From an uncultured Lachnospiraceae bacterium (GTDB lineage: Bacteria; Bacillota; Clostridia; Lachnospirales; Lachnospiraceae): a stretch of DNA of 59,177 nucleotides. Below are positions 9,366-18,564 of the stretch, in pieces. Position 1 is the stretch's first letter. Each line of letters starts with the position of its first letter. The translations under genes and the position numbers were made by a program. The stretch is from contig CAJUKV010000023.1 in the NCBI GenBank assembly GCA_910587305.1, positions 1 through 59,177 on the forward strand, given 5' to 3'. A model generated the notes under the pieces. The model saw only the letters and a program-made list of their open reading frames with translations. It made no database searches and was not told the origin of the DNA.

Positions 9366-10157
9366 TCATAAATGGCGGCCTCGCAGTTCCTCCAGCATGG
9401 CTTTTTTGTTGCGGCAACGCATGAGAGTTTCGCCGATTAAGACAGCATCCACGCGGACCGTTTCAAGAGCTTTTATATCCTTTCCGGAGCGGATACCGCT
9501 TTCCGCGACAAACAAAATATTTTCCGGCACCAGAGAGCGCAGCTTTTTGCTGTTGTTGATATCCACCGTGAAATCTTTAAGATTTCGGTTATTGACGCCT
9601 ATTATACGCGCTCCGGCGGCAATGGCAGAGGCAATTTCCTTTTCATCATGGGCCTCTACAAGAGCCGAAAGGCCAAGGAAATCGCAAATATCGATATAGC
9701 GTTTTAAAGTATCCGTAGAAAGCAGAGAGCAGATAAGTAAAACTGCGCTTGCGCCTAAAAGCTTTGCTTCATAAATCATGTATTCATCTACCGTGAAATC
9801 TTTGCGGATACAGGGGATAGCTACCGCGTCGGAGATTTCTTTCAGATATTCATTTTTACCAAGAAACCATTTGGGCTCGGTGAGCACGGAAATACAGGCC
9901 GCACCCGCCGCCTCGTATTCTCTGGCGATGGTCAGATAAGGAAATTCTTCCGCAATCAGCCCTTTGGAAGGGGAAGCCTTTTTGCATTCGCATATAAAGC
10001 TGATTCCCTCGGCGGCAAGGGCTTTTTCGAAGGGAAATCCGGTATTGCAGTTTTGCGCAAGGACGCGCTTTTTAAGTTCTTTAAAAGGCAGAATCTCTTT
10101 GGCCTTTTCCACCCTCTGTCTGGCGTAGGCGGCTATGGTATCTAAAATAGTTTCCAT
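9366..10157 (-). CDS. trpC: Indole-3-glycerol phosphate synthase
   Basis: Closes the indole ring, giving indole-3-glycerol phosphate for TrpA. It has 263 aa, typical for a monofunctional TrpC. The signature ICECKKASPSKG (about 55-66) carries the catalytic Glu and Lys. IRKDFTVDEYMIYEA and VGVNNRNLKDF-type barrel motifs follow. The ATG at 10157 has GGAGGTG 6-7 nt upstream. The longer frame to 10184 does not. It is separated from trpD by an unusually long AT-rich gap. Confidence 0.96.
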   Translation of the reverse strand: METILDTIAAYARQRVEKAKEILPFKELKKRVLAQNCNTGFPFEKALAAEGISFICECKKASPSKGLIAEEFPYLTIAREYEAAGAACISVLTEPKWFLGKNEYLKEISDAVAIPCIRKDFTVDEYMIYEAKLLGASAVLLICSLLSTDTLKRYIDICDFLGLSALVEAHDEKEIASAIAAGARIIGVNNRNLKDFTVDINNSKKLRSLVPENILFVAESGIRSGKDIKALETVRVDAVLIGETLMRCRNKKAMLEELRGRHL

Positions 10158-10339
10158 TACTTCACCTCCGACTGCTTTAATCATAGTTTATATAAATAGT
10201 TAAAAATAGATTTTCAGCTTTCTCATAATGTTCATAAATACGATTAAGACTATAATTGTAGATGATTATTCCTACATGAGAATTTAAATATTTTTTCATT
10301 ATAATTCATATATGAGAAGTAAGAATATATAAAATTATT
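10158..10339. other. AT-rich spacer between trpD and trpC
   Basis: About 180 bp of markedly AT-rich DNA interrupts an operon whose other junctions are overlapping or shorter. I see no gene, T-run terminator or convincing promoter. Partly matching TTCTCAT and ATGAGAA segments suggest loose secondary structure. Confidence 0.5.
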
Positions 10340-11359
10340 TTATGGTAAATTACTAACGGCTTTAAAAGCTTCCAGTTTGGCAAGAGCGCTGCCGGAATCT
10401 ATTAATTCTTCGGCAAGCCTGACGCCGTTTGTGAAGGAGTCCGCCTTTTCCGCAATATACAGGGCGGCGCCGGCGTTTAAAGCGACCGCATTTCTTTTAG
10501 GCCCTTTTGCACCCCTTAATATAGAAAGAGTGATTTGGGCATTTTCTTCCGGCATACCGCCTGTTAAATCTTCCTTTGTACAGGAAATCAGCCCGAAATC
10601 TTCCGGCGCAGTGGTGTAGGTCTCATATTTGCCTTCGCAGAATTCACAAATATAGGTGGGACTGCCTGCCGATATTTCATCCATTTTATTCATGCCGTAA
10701 ACTACCATGCCGCGTTTTACGCCAAGGCTGTTAAGAACCTTTGCAAGGGGCTCCACCAGAGATTTGTCATAAACCCCAAGAAGCTGCCGGCAGGGAGAAG
10801 CAGGGTTGGTCAATGGACCCAAAATATTAAAGACAGTTCGTATTCCCAATTCTTTGCGGATGGGCCCGACATATTTCATGGAGGTATGATATTTTTGTGC
10901 AAAGAAGAAGCAGATACCAACATTTTCAAGTAGTTCAACGCATTTTTCAGGGGATAAATCAATGTTTACGCCAAGAGCCTGAAGACAGTCAGCCGCTCCG
11001 CATTTAGAGGATGCGGCCCGGTTGCCGTGTTTGGCGACCTTAACGCCGCCGGCTGCCGCTACCAGCGCGGAGGTGGTTGAGATGTTAAAGCTCTGCGCAT
11101 CGTCACCCCCGGTACCTACAATTTCCATGAGATCCATATGATGCGGCACTTTAATGGCATGATCGCGCATGGCGGCGGCACAGCCGGCAATTTCGTCAAT
11201 GGTTTCCGCTTTGGTGCTTTTGGTGGACAAAGCGGCTAAGAAGGCCGCGTTTTGTGTGGGTGAGGTTTCACCGCTCATAATTTCGTTTATGACAGCGTAA
11301 GCCTCATCATAAGTCAAATCCTGTTTATCAACAATTTTTATAATTGCCTCTTTAATCAT
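10340..11359 (-). CDS. trpD: Anthranilate phosphoribosyltransferase
   Basis: Transfers the phosphoribosyl group of PRPP to anthranilate. The 339-aa protein has the diagnostic glycine-rich PRPP loop GTGGDDAQSFNISTTSA (about 80-96) and the KHGNRAASSKCGAAD segment. It is monofunctional, with no fused glutaminase domain. The start ATG lies inside the last codons of trpG (8-bp overlap), so the two are translationally coupled. Confidence 0.97.
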   Translation of the reverse strand: MIKEAIIKIVDKQDLTYDEAYAVINEIMSGETSPTQNAAFLAALSTKSTKAETIDEIAGCAAAMRDHAIKVPHHMDLMEIVGTGGDDAQSFNISTTSALVAAAGGVKVAKHGNRAASSKCGAADCLQALGVNIDLSPEKCVELLENVGICFFFAQKYHTSMKYVGPIRKELGIRTVFNILGPLTNPASPCRQLLGVYDKSLVEPLAKVLNSLGVKRGMVVYGMNKMDEISAGSPTYICEFCEGKYETYTTAPEDFGLISCTKEDLTGGMPEENAQITLSILRGAKGPKRNAVALNAGAALYIAEKADSFTNGVRLAEELIDSGSALAKLEAFKAVSNLP

Positions 11360-11957
11360 TTTTTTCCTCCTTGTGTTGTTTATAAAGTTTTGTAATTGTT
11401 AAAAAATTTTTCATAATACTCCTTCCTTCCGGTGTAAGGATTGATTCAGGATGAAATTGAAGTCCGTAGACGGGGTAATTCTTATGCTGAACCGCCATCA
11501 CCTCACCGTCGTCTGCTCTGGCAGTAATGGTAAGGCAGGCAGGAAGGGTTTCTTCAAGCAGAGAAAGAGAGTGGTACCTGGCAACCGGAATATTTTCGGA
11601 AAGCCCCTGAAAAATCGGACAGGTAAGATCAAGTGTCGTTTGGGACTGTTTTCCATGCATCAGTTTCTTTGCATACGAAATTCTTCCTCCGTAGGCCATA
11701 CAGATAGCCTGATGGCCAAGGCAGACGCCTAAAATGGGAATTTTGCACCCAAGTTCTTTGATGACATCAAGGCAGATACCGGCATCCTCCGGTCTTCCCG
11801 GGCCCGGAGAAAGGATGATTGCCTCCGGCTTTGTTTTTTCAATTTCCTTTATGGATGCGGCGTCATTTCGAATGACTTTTATATCAGAATTTAAAGAACC
11901 AATCAACTGATATAAGTTGTAGGAAAAGCTATCATAATTATCGATTAATAAAATCAT
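11352..11957 (-). CDS. trpG: Anthranilate synthase glutaminase component
   Basis: Supplies ammonia from glutamine to TrpE. This is a 201-aa class I glutamine amidotransferase with catalytic triad Cys79 (GVCLGHQ), His169 and Glu171 (FHPESI), plus the LSPGPGRPEDAG oxyanion region. Its place in the trp operon favours TrpG over the similar PabA, though dual use for folate synthesis is possible because no pabA is seen here. It overlaps trpD by 8 bp. Confidence 0.96.
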   Translation of the reverse strand: MILLIDNYDSFSYNLYQLIGSLNSDIKVIRNDAASIKEIEKTKPEAIILSPGPGRPEDAGICLDVIKELGCKIPILGVCLGHQAICMAYGGRISYAKKLMHGKQSQTTLDLTCPIFQGLSENIPVARYHSLSLLEETLPACLTITARADDGEVMAVQHKNYPVYGLQFHPESILTPEGRSIMKNFLTITKLYKQHKEEKND

Positions 11958-12015
11958 TGGTCTACCTCTCTATTATTAACAGGCCGGCATGCAAAGGGCG
12001 GCGGAATTTTATTCA

Positions 12016-13482
12016 TTAAGCCAATTCGCGGAGTGTATCGGCGTTTAATGCTTTCACAATGGCGGCGGCCTTGTTTAAGCATTCCTGATATTCCTTTTCA
12101 GGAACGGAATCCGCCACAATCCCGGCGCCGCTTCTCACATATACTTTATTGCCTTTTTTATAGGCGATTCGGATTGCAATACAGGTATCAAGATTTCCGG
12201 TAAAATCCAGATAGCCTATGGCGCCGCCATAAATGCCGCGTTTGTTGTTTTCCAAATCGCTAATTAACTGGCAGGCTTTGATTTTTGGAGCGCCGGAAAG
12301 TGTTCCTGCAGGCAAAATGGCATCTATGGCGGAAAGTGCGTCCGCATCCTCACGTATTTCTCCCCGCACGGTAGACCCAATATGCATAACATGGGAGAAC
12401 CTTTCTACAGAGAGATATTTTTCTACCTGAACGGTTCCAAACTTGCTGATTTTACCAATATCATTTCTTCCCAGATCTACCAGCATATTATGTTCCGCCA
12501 GTTCCTTAGGGTCGGCAAGGAGCTTTTTCTCCAAAAGTTTATCTTCTTCCTCTGTTTTTCCTCTGGGGCTGGTACCTGCCAAAGGAAAAGTATGGAGAAT
12601 GCCGTTTTCCAGTTTGACCAGGGTTTCCGGGGAGGCGCCCGCTACCTCCAGATCACTGCTGGAAAAATAGAACATGTAGGGCGAAGGATTTATGGTGCGA
12701 AGGATGCGGTAAGTATCTAATAAGCTTCCCTCAAAACCGGCTTCCAGTCGATTGGACAGGACAATTTGAAAAATATCGCCCTCTTTAATATGGTGTTTGG
12801 CTTTTTCCACCATGGAACAATATTCTTTTTTTGGAAAAAGCGGAAGAAATTCAGTGATGCATTTGCCGGGCTGGCAGGCAGCGGGAGTACCGTTGCCGAT
12901 TAATTCCGCCATTTGTTTTAATTCAAGAATTGCCCTGTTATATTCTGTCTCAAGTCTGTCAAGCCGGATATTTACAATCAATATAATTTTTTGCTTAAAA
13001 TTGTCAAAGGCAATCACCTTATCAAAAAGCATCAGGTCAACATCCTTAAAGCCTTCGGTATCAGCAGCGTCAAGGTGCAGGGAAGGCTCTGCGTATTTTA
13101 AGTAGTCGTACGAAAAATACCCCACTAATCCGCCGGTAAAGGGCGGAAGACAGGAAAAACGAGGGCTTTTATGCTCTTCAATGACTTGGCGGATGTATTT
13201 TCCGGGGTTCTTTGTCTCAAAAGAAAGAGATCCTGCCTTCATTTGGCCATTTTGACAAGTGATTTCAAGGCTTGGATTGTAGCCTAAAAAGGTATAACGT
13301 CCCCATTTTTCAAAGTCGGAAACAGATTCCAGCAGATAACAGTGGCCGGAAACGTTTTTAAGAATTTTGAGAACTTCAATAGGAGTTCTTTTGTCCGATA
13401 AGATTTCCATACTGACGGGAGCTGTTTTGTACTTGTTTTGTCCACACAATTCTTTTAGTACATGAAGTTCGGGTTGAATCAT
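12016..13482 (-). CDS. trpE: Anthranilate synthase component I
   Basis: Makes anthranilate from chorismate with ammonia from TrpG, the committed step. It has 488 aa. The N-terminal LLES motif (50-53) forms the tryptophan feedback site in characterised TrpE proteins, so allosteric inhibition is likely. The chorismate-binding domain has DLGRNDIGKI, GTLSGAPKIKA and GGAIGYLDF. The ATG at 13482 has AAAGGA upstream; the frame to 13602 runs back into the T-box and is not coding. The last codons (encoding DTLRELA) coincide with a dispersed DNA repeat. Confidence 0.97.
   Translation of the reverse strand: MIQPELHVLKELCGQNKYKTAPVSMEILSDKRTPIEVLKILKNVSGHCYLLESVSDFEKWGRYTFLGYNPSLEITCQNGQMKAGSLSFETKNPGKYIRQVIEEHKSPRFSCLPPFTGGLVGYFSYDYLKYAEPSLHLDAADTEGFKDVDLMLFDKVIAFDNFKQKIILIVNIRLDRLETEYNRAILELKQMAELIGNGTPAACQPGKCITEFLPLFPKKEYCSMVEKAKHHIKEGDIFQIVLSNRLEAGFEGSLLDTYRILRTINPSPYMFYFSSSDLEVAGASPETLVKLENGILHTFPLAGTSPRGKTEEEDKLLEKKLLADPKELAEHNMLVDLGRNDIGKISKFGTVQVEKYLSVERFSHVMHIGSTVRGEIREDADALSAIDAILPAGTLSGAPKIKACQLISDLENNKRGIYGGAIGYLDFTGNLDTCIAIRIAYKKGNKVYVRSGAGIVADSVPEKEYQECLNKAAAIVKALNADTLRELA
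12017..12047. repeat. Dispersed palindromic repeat (copy 1), inside the 3' end of trpE
   Basis: TAAGCC(A/G)ATTCGCG followed by GAGTGTATCGGCGTTT. It is closely related to copies at 32956-32985 and 18569-18596. Outer arms are GCC(G)A / T(C)GGC. This copy supplies the trpE stop codon and the last nine or so codons. Confidence 0.65.
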
Positions 13483-13536
13483 AGCTTTTCCTTTCCGCCT
13501 GTAATGGCATTCATATATAGAATATTTTTGCAAAAT

Positions 13537-13845
13537 AAAAAGTCCCTGACAGAAATTATTTCTGTCAAGGACGAATAAAACGAAAACTATCCGCGGTGCC
13601 ACCTTGATTTACGGCTTAAGCCGTACACTTAACAGGATACCAACATATCCCTGGCAATTGACGTATGCCTTACGTTGCAGAATACTTAACAATTCATAAA
13701 AGAAAAAAATAAAATTGTTGTTCACTGCACCCTCAGCGGTCCATTTGATGACTTGTTTTCCGCCCGATCTCAGCGCCCCGGGCTCTCTGTAGGAGCATCA
13801 TCACCGTTATCTCCGCTTCAACGGTTTAGGTGATATTTAATTTTT
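13537..13845 (-). promoter_or_regulatory. T-box riboswitch (tryptophan) controlling trpEGDCFBA
   Basis: Read on the minus strand, the leader has a Stem I region with specifier AAA-UGG-A (UGG at 13743-13741), the GTGAAC element 18 nt downstream of the UGG, the T-box AAGGTGGCACCGCGGA (13605-13590), then a terminator with arms GTCCTTGACAGAAA / TTTCTGTCAGGGAC and a T-run (13572-13537). The bulge UGGC pairs with GCCA, matching the G discriminator usual for bacterial tRNA-Trp. Uncharged tRNA-Trp should stabilise the antiterminator. This is a complete class I T-box by eye. Confidence 0.95.
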
Positions 13846-13849
13846 TACC

Positions 13850-13878
13850 ATATTAACGCACGAAAGGAAAATTGTCAA
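13850..13878 (-). promoter_or_regulatory. Promoter of the trp operon
   Basis: On the minus strand, TTGACA (13878-13873), a 17-bp spacer and TAATAT (13855-13850). This is a near-consensus sigma-A promoter placing the start just upstream of the T-box leader. Confidence 0.85.
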
Positions 13879-13985
13879 CAATAAATTTTGGATTTAAATA
13901 TTGCTTTTTAACACCTGTTCAAAAGAGGATAATTTATATATAATAAAAAAATAGTTATAATATTCAACTTATTAAGGAGAGGCGT

Positions 13986-14945
13986 ATGAAAATAGTGGTT
14001 TTGGAGAGAAACAGCGTAGGGTTGGATGTTTCTTTGGATACATTGAACGCGTTGGGGGAGGTGACGGCATATCCGAATACAACAGCCGTAGATGTAAAGG
14101 AAAAAGTAAAGGATGCGGAAATTATTGTTGCAAACAAGGCGCCTCTTAACGAGGAGACTTTAAAGGACGCGCCCAATGTAAAATTGATTTGCGAATTTGC
14201 CACAGGGTATGATAATGTGGATATTGCGTATTGTAAAGGCCGGGGAATTAAAGTGGCAAATATTGTGGGCTATTCCACGGACGCGGTGGCCCAGCATACT
14301 TTTGCGCTTTGTCTGTATGTTCTTGAAAAGCTCCGCCATTATGATGAGTATGTGAAATCGGGGGCCTATGGGGCGCAGGACCGTTTTTCAAATTTTGATA
14401 TTCCCTTTACGGAGCTTGCGGGTAAAACCTGGGGGATTGTGGGTATGGGAAATATAGGAAAAAAGGTGGCGGGAATTGCCGAAGCCTTTGGGTGTAAAGT
14501 AATTTTTTATTCCGCATCGGGAAACAGTACATGTACGGAGTATGAGAGAGTGGAATTTGACAAGCTGCTGAAAGAATCGGATTTTTTGTCGGTGCACTGC
14601 CCGCTAAGTGATAAAACAAGGGATTTATTTGATTCGGAAGCATTTCAAAAGATGAAAAAAAGTGCTATATTGATTAATGTGGCAAGAGGGCCGGTGGTAA
14701 ACGATGCCGCGCTGTATACCGCGTTGACGGAAGGTTATATTGCGGGGGCGGGGCTGGATGTGACCGGCACGGAACCCATGAAAGACAGCAATCCATTAAG
14801 TAAAATTATGGACAGTAACAAGTTGATTATTACGCCGCATCTGGCATGGGCAAGTAATGAGGCAAGAAACAGATGCGTCTCGGAAACCTGCAAAAATATT
14901 GAAGCGTTTTTAAAGGGAGAAAACAGAAATATTGTGAACCTTTAA
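13986..14945 (+). CDS. D-isomer-specific 2-hydroxyacid dehydrogenase
   Basis: NAD-dependent oxidoreductase of 319 aa that would interconvert a 2-oxoacid and a D-2-hydroxyacid. The NAD-binding loop GMGNIG is at 153-158. Catalytic residues are Arg234 (NVARG), Glu263 and His285 (PHLAW). The start has AAGGAG 6 nt upstream. It is divergent from the trp operon and precedes the SAH/MTA genes by 96 bp. Substrate is open; hydroxypyruvate, glycerate or 2-oxo-4-methylthiobutyrate are all conceivable, and I cannot choose between them. Confidence 0.9.
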   Translation: MKIVVLERNSVGLDVSLDTLNALGEVTAYPNTTAVDVKEKVKDAEIIVANKAPLNEETLKDAPNVKLICEFATGYDNVDIAYCKGRGIKVANIVGYSTDAVAQHTFALCLYVLEKLRHYDEYVKSGAYGAQDRFSNFDIPFTELAGKTWGIVGMGNIGKKVAGIAEAFGCKVIFYSASGNSTCTEYERVEFDKLLKESDFLSVHCPLSDKTRDLFDSEAFQKMKKSAILINVARGPVVNDAALYTALTEGYIAGAGLDVTGTEPMKDSNPLSKIMDSNKLIITPHLAWASNEARNRCVSETCKNIEAFLKGENRNIVNL

Positions 14946-15041
14946 GATTTTTATGAGTAAGAGGAATGATAAATTGAGTTAAAGAAGTAAATGAAAAAGT
15001 TATAAATGAAAAAGATAATTAAAAGTAAGGAGTGAAAAGTT

Positions 15042-16343
15042 TTGGGAATCGTATTAAAAAATATTCTGGCAGTGCTGCCGGAGGGCGATCATGACGTAGT
15101 GAAAGAAACCAATCTTTATATTGAGGGCAGCAGAATTGCGGCAATAGGCGCGGAGCCTTCCGGCTTTGTTGCTGATAAAGTGATTGACGGAAAGGACAGG
15201 CTTGCCATACCGGGATTGATCAACTGCCATACCCATTCTTATATGTCTTTTATGCGGAATGTGGCGGATGATTTGAGTTTTATGGACTGGCTTTTTGGGA
15301 CCATTGATCCGATAGAGCAGCAGATGACGGATGAGGATACTTATTGGGGAGCATGTCTTGCCATCATTGAAATGATGAAAAGCGGAACCACCTGCTTTAA
15401 CGATATGCAGATGAATATTCATCAGACTACAAGGGCGGTAAAGGAGTCCGGTATGCGAGCCGTCATATGCCGCGGTCTGGTGGGAAGCGGTGATGATGAA
15501 GGCGGCCAAATGAGATTAAGACAGGCCTATGAAGAAAGAGATGCGGCGAAAGACTGCGACAGACTTACCTTTATGTTAGGCCCTCATGCGCCTTACACCT
15601 GCGACGACGCATACATGCGTATCGTTTCCGAGGAGGCAAAAAAGAACCACATGGGTATTCATGTGCATCTTTCGGAAAGTGAAAGCGAGATAGGACAGAT
15701 AAAGGAAAAGTACGGCATGTCGCCTATTGAGATGGCGGATCAAAACGGATTATTCGATGTGCCTGCCATAGCTGCCCACTGTGTACAGATCACAGAGAGC
15801 GATATGGATATTTTGAAGAAAAAGAATGTCAGCGTGGTAACCAATCCTGCCAGCAACATGAAGCTGGGAAACGGTTTTGCCCCCGTACCGGCAATGCTTG
15901 AAAAGGGAATCAATGTCTGCCTTGGCACCGACGGCGCGGCCAGCAACAACAGTCTGAATATGTTCCATGAGCTGAGCCTGCTTACCCTTATACATAAGGG
16001 GGTTAAGAAGACGCCTCAATGTATCAGCGCAAAAGAAGGTTTCCGTATTGCAACGATAAATGGAGCGAGGGCGCTTGGACTTGAGCAGGAAACAGGTTCG
16101 CTTGAGGTGGGAAAGAAGGCGGATATCGCTATTTTAAATTTAAATACTCCGTCTTTGACGCCCAGAAACAACCTGATTGCCGGTCTTTCTTATTCTGCTA
16201 ACGGATCAGAGGTGGAAACAGTTATAATTGATGGAAAAATAACCATGGAAGACAGAAAAGTATTGACGTTAGACGAAGATATGGTTTATAAAAAGGTAAA
16301 CGATATTATCGTCCGTATGGGCCTGGATAAGAAAGAATATTAA
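15042..16343 (+). CDS. mtaD: 5-methylthioadenosine/S-adenosylhomocysteine deaminase-type amidohydrolase
   Basis: Metal-dependent amidohydrolase of 433 aa predicted to deaminate the adenine moiety of SAH, MTA or related nucleosides. Metal ligands are visible as His63 and His65 (NCHTHSYMS), a later His in HVHLSESESEI, the AAHCV His and the Asp of LGTDGAASNNS. The TTG start has TAAGGAG 9 nt upstream. The following ahcY gene acts on the same substrate, which supports the assignment over other amidohydrolases such as atrazine chlorohydrolase relatives. The exact substrate is inferred. Confidence 0.88.
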   Translation: MGIVLKNILAVLPEGDHDVVKETNLYIEGSRIAAIGAEPSGFVADKVIDGKDRLAIPGLINCHTHSYMSFMRNVADDLSFMDWLFGTIDPIEQQMTDEDTYWGACLAIIEMMKSGTTCFNDMQMNIHQTTRAVKESGMRAVICRGLVGSGDDEGGQMRLRQAYEERDAAKDCDRLTFMLGPHAPYTCDDAYMRIVSEEAKKNHMGIHVHLSESESEIGQIKEKYGMSPIEMADQNGLFDVPAIAAHCVQITESDMDILKKKNVSVVTNPASNMKLGNGFAPVPAMLEKGINVCLGTDGAASNNSLNMFHELSLLTLIHKGVKKTPQCISAKEGFRIATINGARALGLEQETGSLEVGKKADIAILNLNTPSLTPRNNLIAGLSYSANGSEVETVIIDGKITMEDRKVLTLDEDMVYKKVNDIIVRMGLDKKEY

Positions 16344-16513
16344 GGGTAATAGCTGCATGACAGTTATTATATAGTTATTATTCACAGATGTGCAGTATAT
16401 AGAAGAAGCAACACACATTTGAATAATAACAAAAAGTGATGATAGGACAGACGACCATCACTATAATAAAAATTCGGCTGAATCTATCTTATATTTTATT
16501 GGAGGAAATCGTT

Positions 16514-17764
16514 ATGAGCAGTGAAATCAGAGACATTCATTTGGCCGAGTCCGGAGAGCGCAAGATTGAGTGGGTGAAGAGAAATTGCGACCTGCTTCGC
16601 ACTCTGGAAGAAGAATTTTCAAAGACAAAGCCATTTGAAGGTAAAAAAATTGCGCTTTCCGTTCATCTGGAAGCCAAGACGGCATATCTGTGCCTGGTGT
16701 TAAAGGCAGGAGGGGCGCAGATGTTTGTGACCGGCTCCAACCCGCTTTCCACCCAGGATGATGTGGCGGCGGCGCTGGTTAAGGCCGGACTTGAAGTTCA
16801 TGCATGGTATGACTGTACGCCGGAGGAATACAGTTCTCATATCCGCCACGTGCTGGAGGCAGGACCTAATATTATCATTGACGACGGAGGCGATCTGGTA
16901 AATATGGTTCATACGCAGATGCCGGAGCTGATACCCGGTATCATTGGCGGATGCGAGGAAACCACCACGGGAATTATCCGTCTGGAGGCAATGAACCATG
17001 CGGGCGAGCTGAAATTCCCCATGGTGCGCGTAAACAATGCGGACTGCAAGCATCTGTTTGATAACCGTTACGGCACGGGTCAGTCCGTGTGGGACGGCAT
17101 TAACCGTACTACAAACCTGATTGTGGCAGGTAAGATTGTGGTGGTGGCAGGCTACGGCTGGTGCGGCAAGGGAACCGCTATGCGGGCAAAAGGGCTTGGC
17201 GCAAGAGTTATTGTAACGGAGATTGACCCGATCAAGGCAATTGAAGCCGTTATGGATGGGTTTGATGTTATGCCTATGAATGAAGCGGCTAAAGTGGGAG
17301 ATTTCTTCGTAACCGTTACAGGCTGCGATAAGGTAATAGACGAGGAAGACTTTAAGGTTATGAAAGATGGCGCTATTTTGTGCAACGCCGGGCATTTTGA
17401 CTGTGAGATTGACATGGCACGGCTGCGCGAGATTGCGGTTGAGACCAGAGAACAGAGAAAGAACATTATGGGCTATAAGCTCCCTACGGGTCAGTGGATC
17501 TTTGTTTTAGCGGAGGGCAGATTGGTTAACCTGGCGGCAGGCGACGGACATCCGGCGGAGATTATGGATATGAGCTTCGCAATTCAGGCGTTGTCCGCCA
17601 AGTATCTGGTGGAACATGGCAGTGAGCTTACGGAAAAACTGATTGATGTGCCCAGGGAAGTGGATCAGGATGTGGCTAAGAGGAAACTGGCGTTCCTTGG
17701 AAAAGAAATTGACGTGCTCACGCCGGAACAGGAAAAATATCTGAACAGTTACACATTGGAATAA
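16514..17764 (+). CDS. ahcY: Adenosylhomocysteinase
   Basis: Hydrolyses S-adenosylhomocysteine, the by-product of SAM-dependent methylation, to adenosine and homocysteine. It has 416 aa, without the insertion of longer AhcY forms. The NAD-binding loop GYGWCGKG (about 213-220), the substrate-binding LEAKTA and DDGGDLV segments and the NNADCKHLFDNRYGTGQSVWDG block are all present. The ATG at 16514 has GGAGG 9 nt upstream; the frame back to 16436 has no signal. Several methyltransferase genes in this window (prmA, rsmE, trmR) produce its substrate. Confidence 0.96.
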   Translation: MSSEIRDIHLAESGERKIEWVKRNCDLLRTLEEEFSKTKPFEGKKIALSVHLEAKTAYLCLVLKAGGAQMFVTGSNPLSTQDDVAAALVKAGLEVHAWYDCTPEEYSSHIRHVLEAGPNIIIDDGGDLVNMVHTQMPELIPGIIGGCEETTTGIIRLEAMNHAGELKFPMVRVNNADCKHLFDNRYGTGQSVWDGINRTTNLIVAGKIVVVAGYGWCGKGTAMRAKGLGARVIVTEIDPIKAIEAVMDGFDVMPMNEAAKVGDFFVTVTGCDKVIDEEDFKVMKDGAILCNAGHFDCEIDMARLREIAVETREQRKNIMGYKLPTGQWIFVLAEGRLVNLAAGDGHPAEIMDMSFAIQALSAKYLVEHGSELTEKLIDVPREVDQDVAKRKLAFLGKEIDVLTPEQEKYLNSYTLE

Positions 17765-17783
17765 AACTAAAATAAATTATTGC

Positions 17784-17837
17784 ATTAAATTGTCTTATCA
17801 TTTACTATATAAATAGAATATTATTGTACAATTTAAT
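17784..17837. promoter_or_regulatory. Long-spaced inverted repeat upstream of the PRTase-like gene
   Basis: ATTAAATTGT (17784-17793) and its exact complement ACAATTTAAT (17828-17837) flank 34 bp of AT-rich DNA, ending about 20 bp before the ribosome binding site. It could be an operator pair or a leader hairpin. Confidence 0.4.
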
Positions 17838-17863
17838 GGTACATAATTTAAGGAGGTATGCCT

Positions 17864-18505
17864 ATGGAAAGGACTGTTAAGATTCAATCAAAATCGCATC
17901 ATAATGTAGTTTTAAAAGCAATACCGGGACATTTTGTGACGCCAAACTCACACGTAAATTATTTTTTGGATATGTCGACTTTAAAGTGCAGGCTTAATGA
18001 AGCCTCGGCAACGGCCAGGGCGTTAAGCGAACAAATAGCGGCTACCACGGTGGTAGACACAATTGTCTGTATTGACGGATGCGAGGTTATTGGCGCTTTT
18101 CTGGCGGACTATTTGACAAGAGCGGGCATATATTCTATGAATTCTCATAATACCATTTATATTGTAACCCCTGAATATGTAAATTCCGGCCAGCTTGTTT
18201 TCAGGGAGAATATGATTCCCATGGTGAAAGGGAAAAATGTGCTTATTCTTCTGACATCCGCAACAACGGGACAGACGATCGTAAAGACAAGCCAGGCGCT
18301 TAAATATTACGGGGCAAAAATCAGCGGAATCAGTGCAATTTTCAGCGCGGCAAACAGCGTAATGGGGATTCCAATCAGATCATTGTTTTCAATTACGGAT
18401 ATTCCGGATTATAAGGCATATGATCCGGAAGGATGTTCATTGTGTAAAGAAGGAAAACCAATTGACGCCTTTGCAAATGGATTTGGATATTCTAAGATTA
18501 ACTGA
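17864..18505 (+). CDS. Phosphoribosyltransferase-family protein
   Basis: A 213-aa protein with a type I phosphoribosyltransferase fold: hydrophobic strands TIVCIDGCEVIGAF and VLILLTSATTGQT, the second at the position of the PRPP loop. The loop reads LLTSATTG rather than the canonical acidic VVDDVxxTG, so PRPP chemistry is uncertain. A C-terminal CSLCKEGKPID motif with two cysteines resembles the tail of some orotate PRTases. I prefer ATG 17864 because AAGGAGG abuts the ATG at 17858 directly and is 7 nt from 17864. It follows ahcY by 99 bp and may act in purine or pyrimidine salvage, but this is inference. Confidence 0.8.
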   Translation: MERTVKIQSKSHHNVVLKAIPGHFVTPNSHVNYFLDMSTLKCRLNEASATARALSEQIAATTVVDTIVCIDGCEVIGAFLADYLTRAGIYSMNSHNTIYIVTPEYVNSGQLVFRENMIPMVKGKNVLILLTSATTGQTIVKTSQALKYYGAKISGISAIFSAANSVMGIPIRSLFSITDIPDYKAYDPEGCSLCKEGKPIDAFANGFGYSKIN

Positions 18506-18530
18506 TTTTTCATAAGAGTTTTAAAGATAA

Positions 18531-18560
18531 AGAAGCAGGCGCTGCGCCTGCTTCTTTTTT
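18531..18560 (+). terminator. Intrinsic terminator after the PRTase-like gene
   Basis: An 11-bp perfect stem AGAAGCAGGCG / CGCCTGCTTCT with a CTG loop, followed by six T. In reverse it is followed by an AT-rich tract and could weakly end rubredoxin transcripts. Confidence 0.93.
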
Positions 18561-18564
18561 CATT

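Noticed and set aside
16344..16513. SAH riboswitch before ahcY
   Set aside because: Only a short imperfect GTGATGA / CCATCAC hairpin is seen; no SAH-aptamer features could be recognised.
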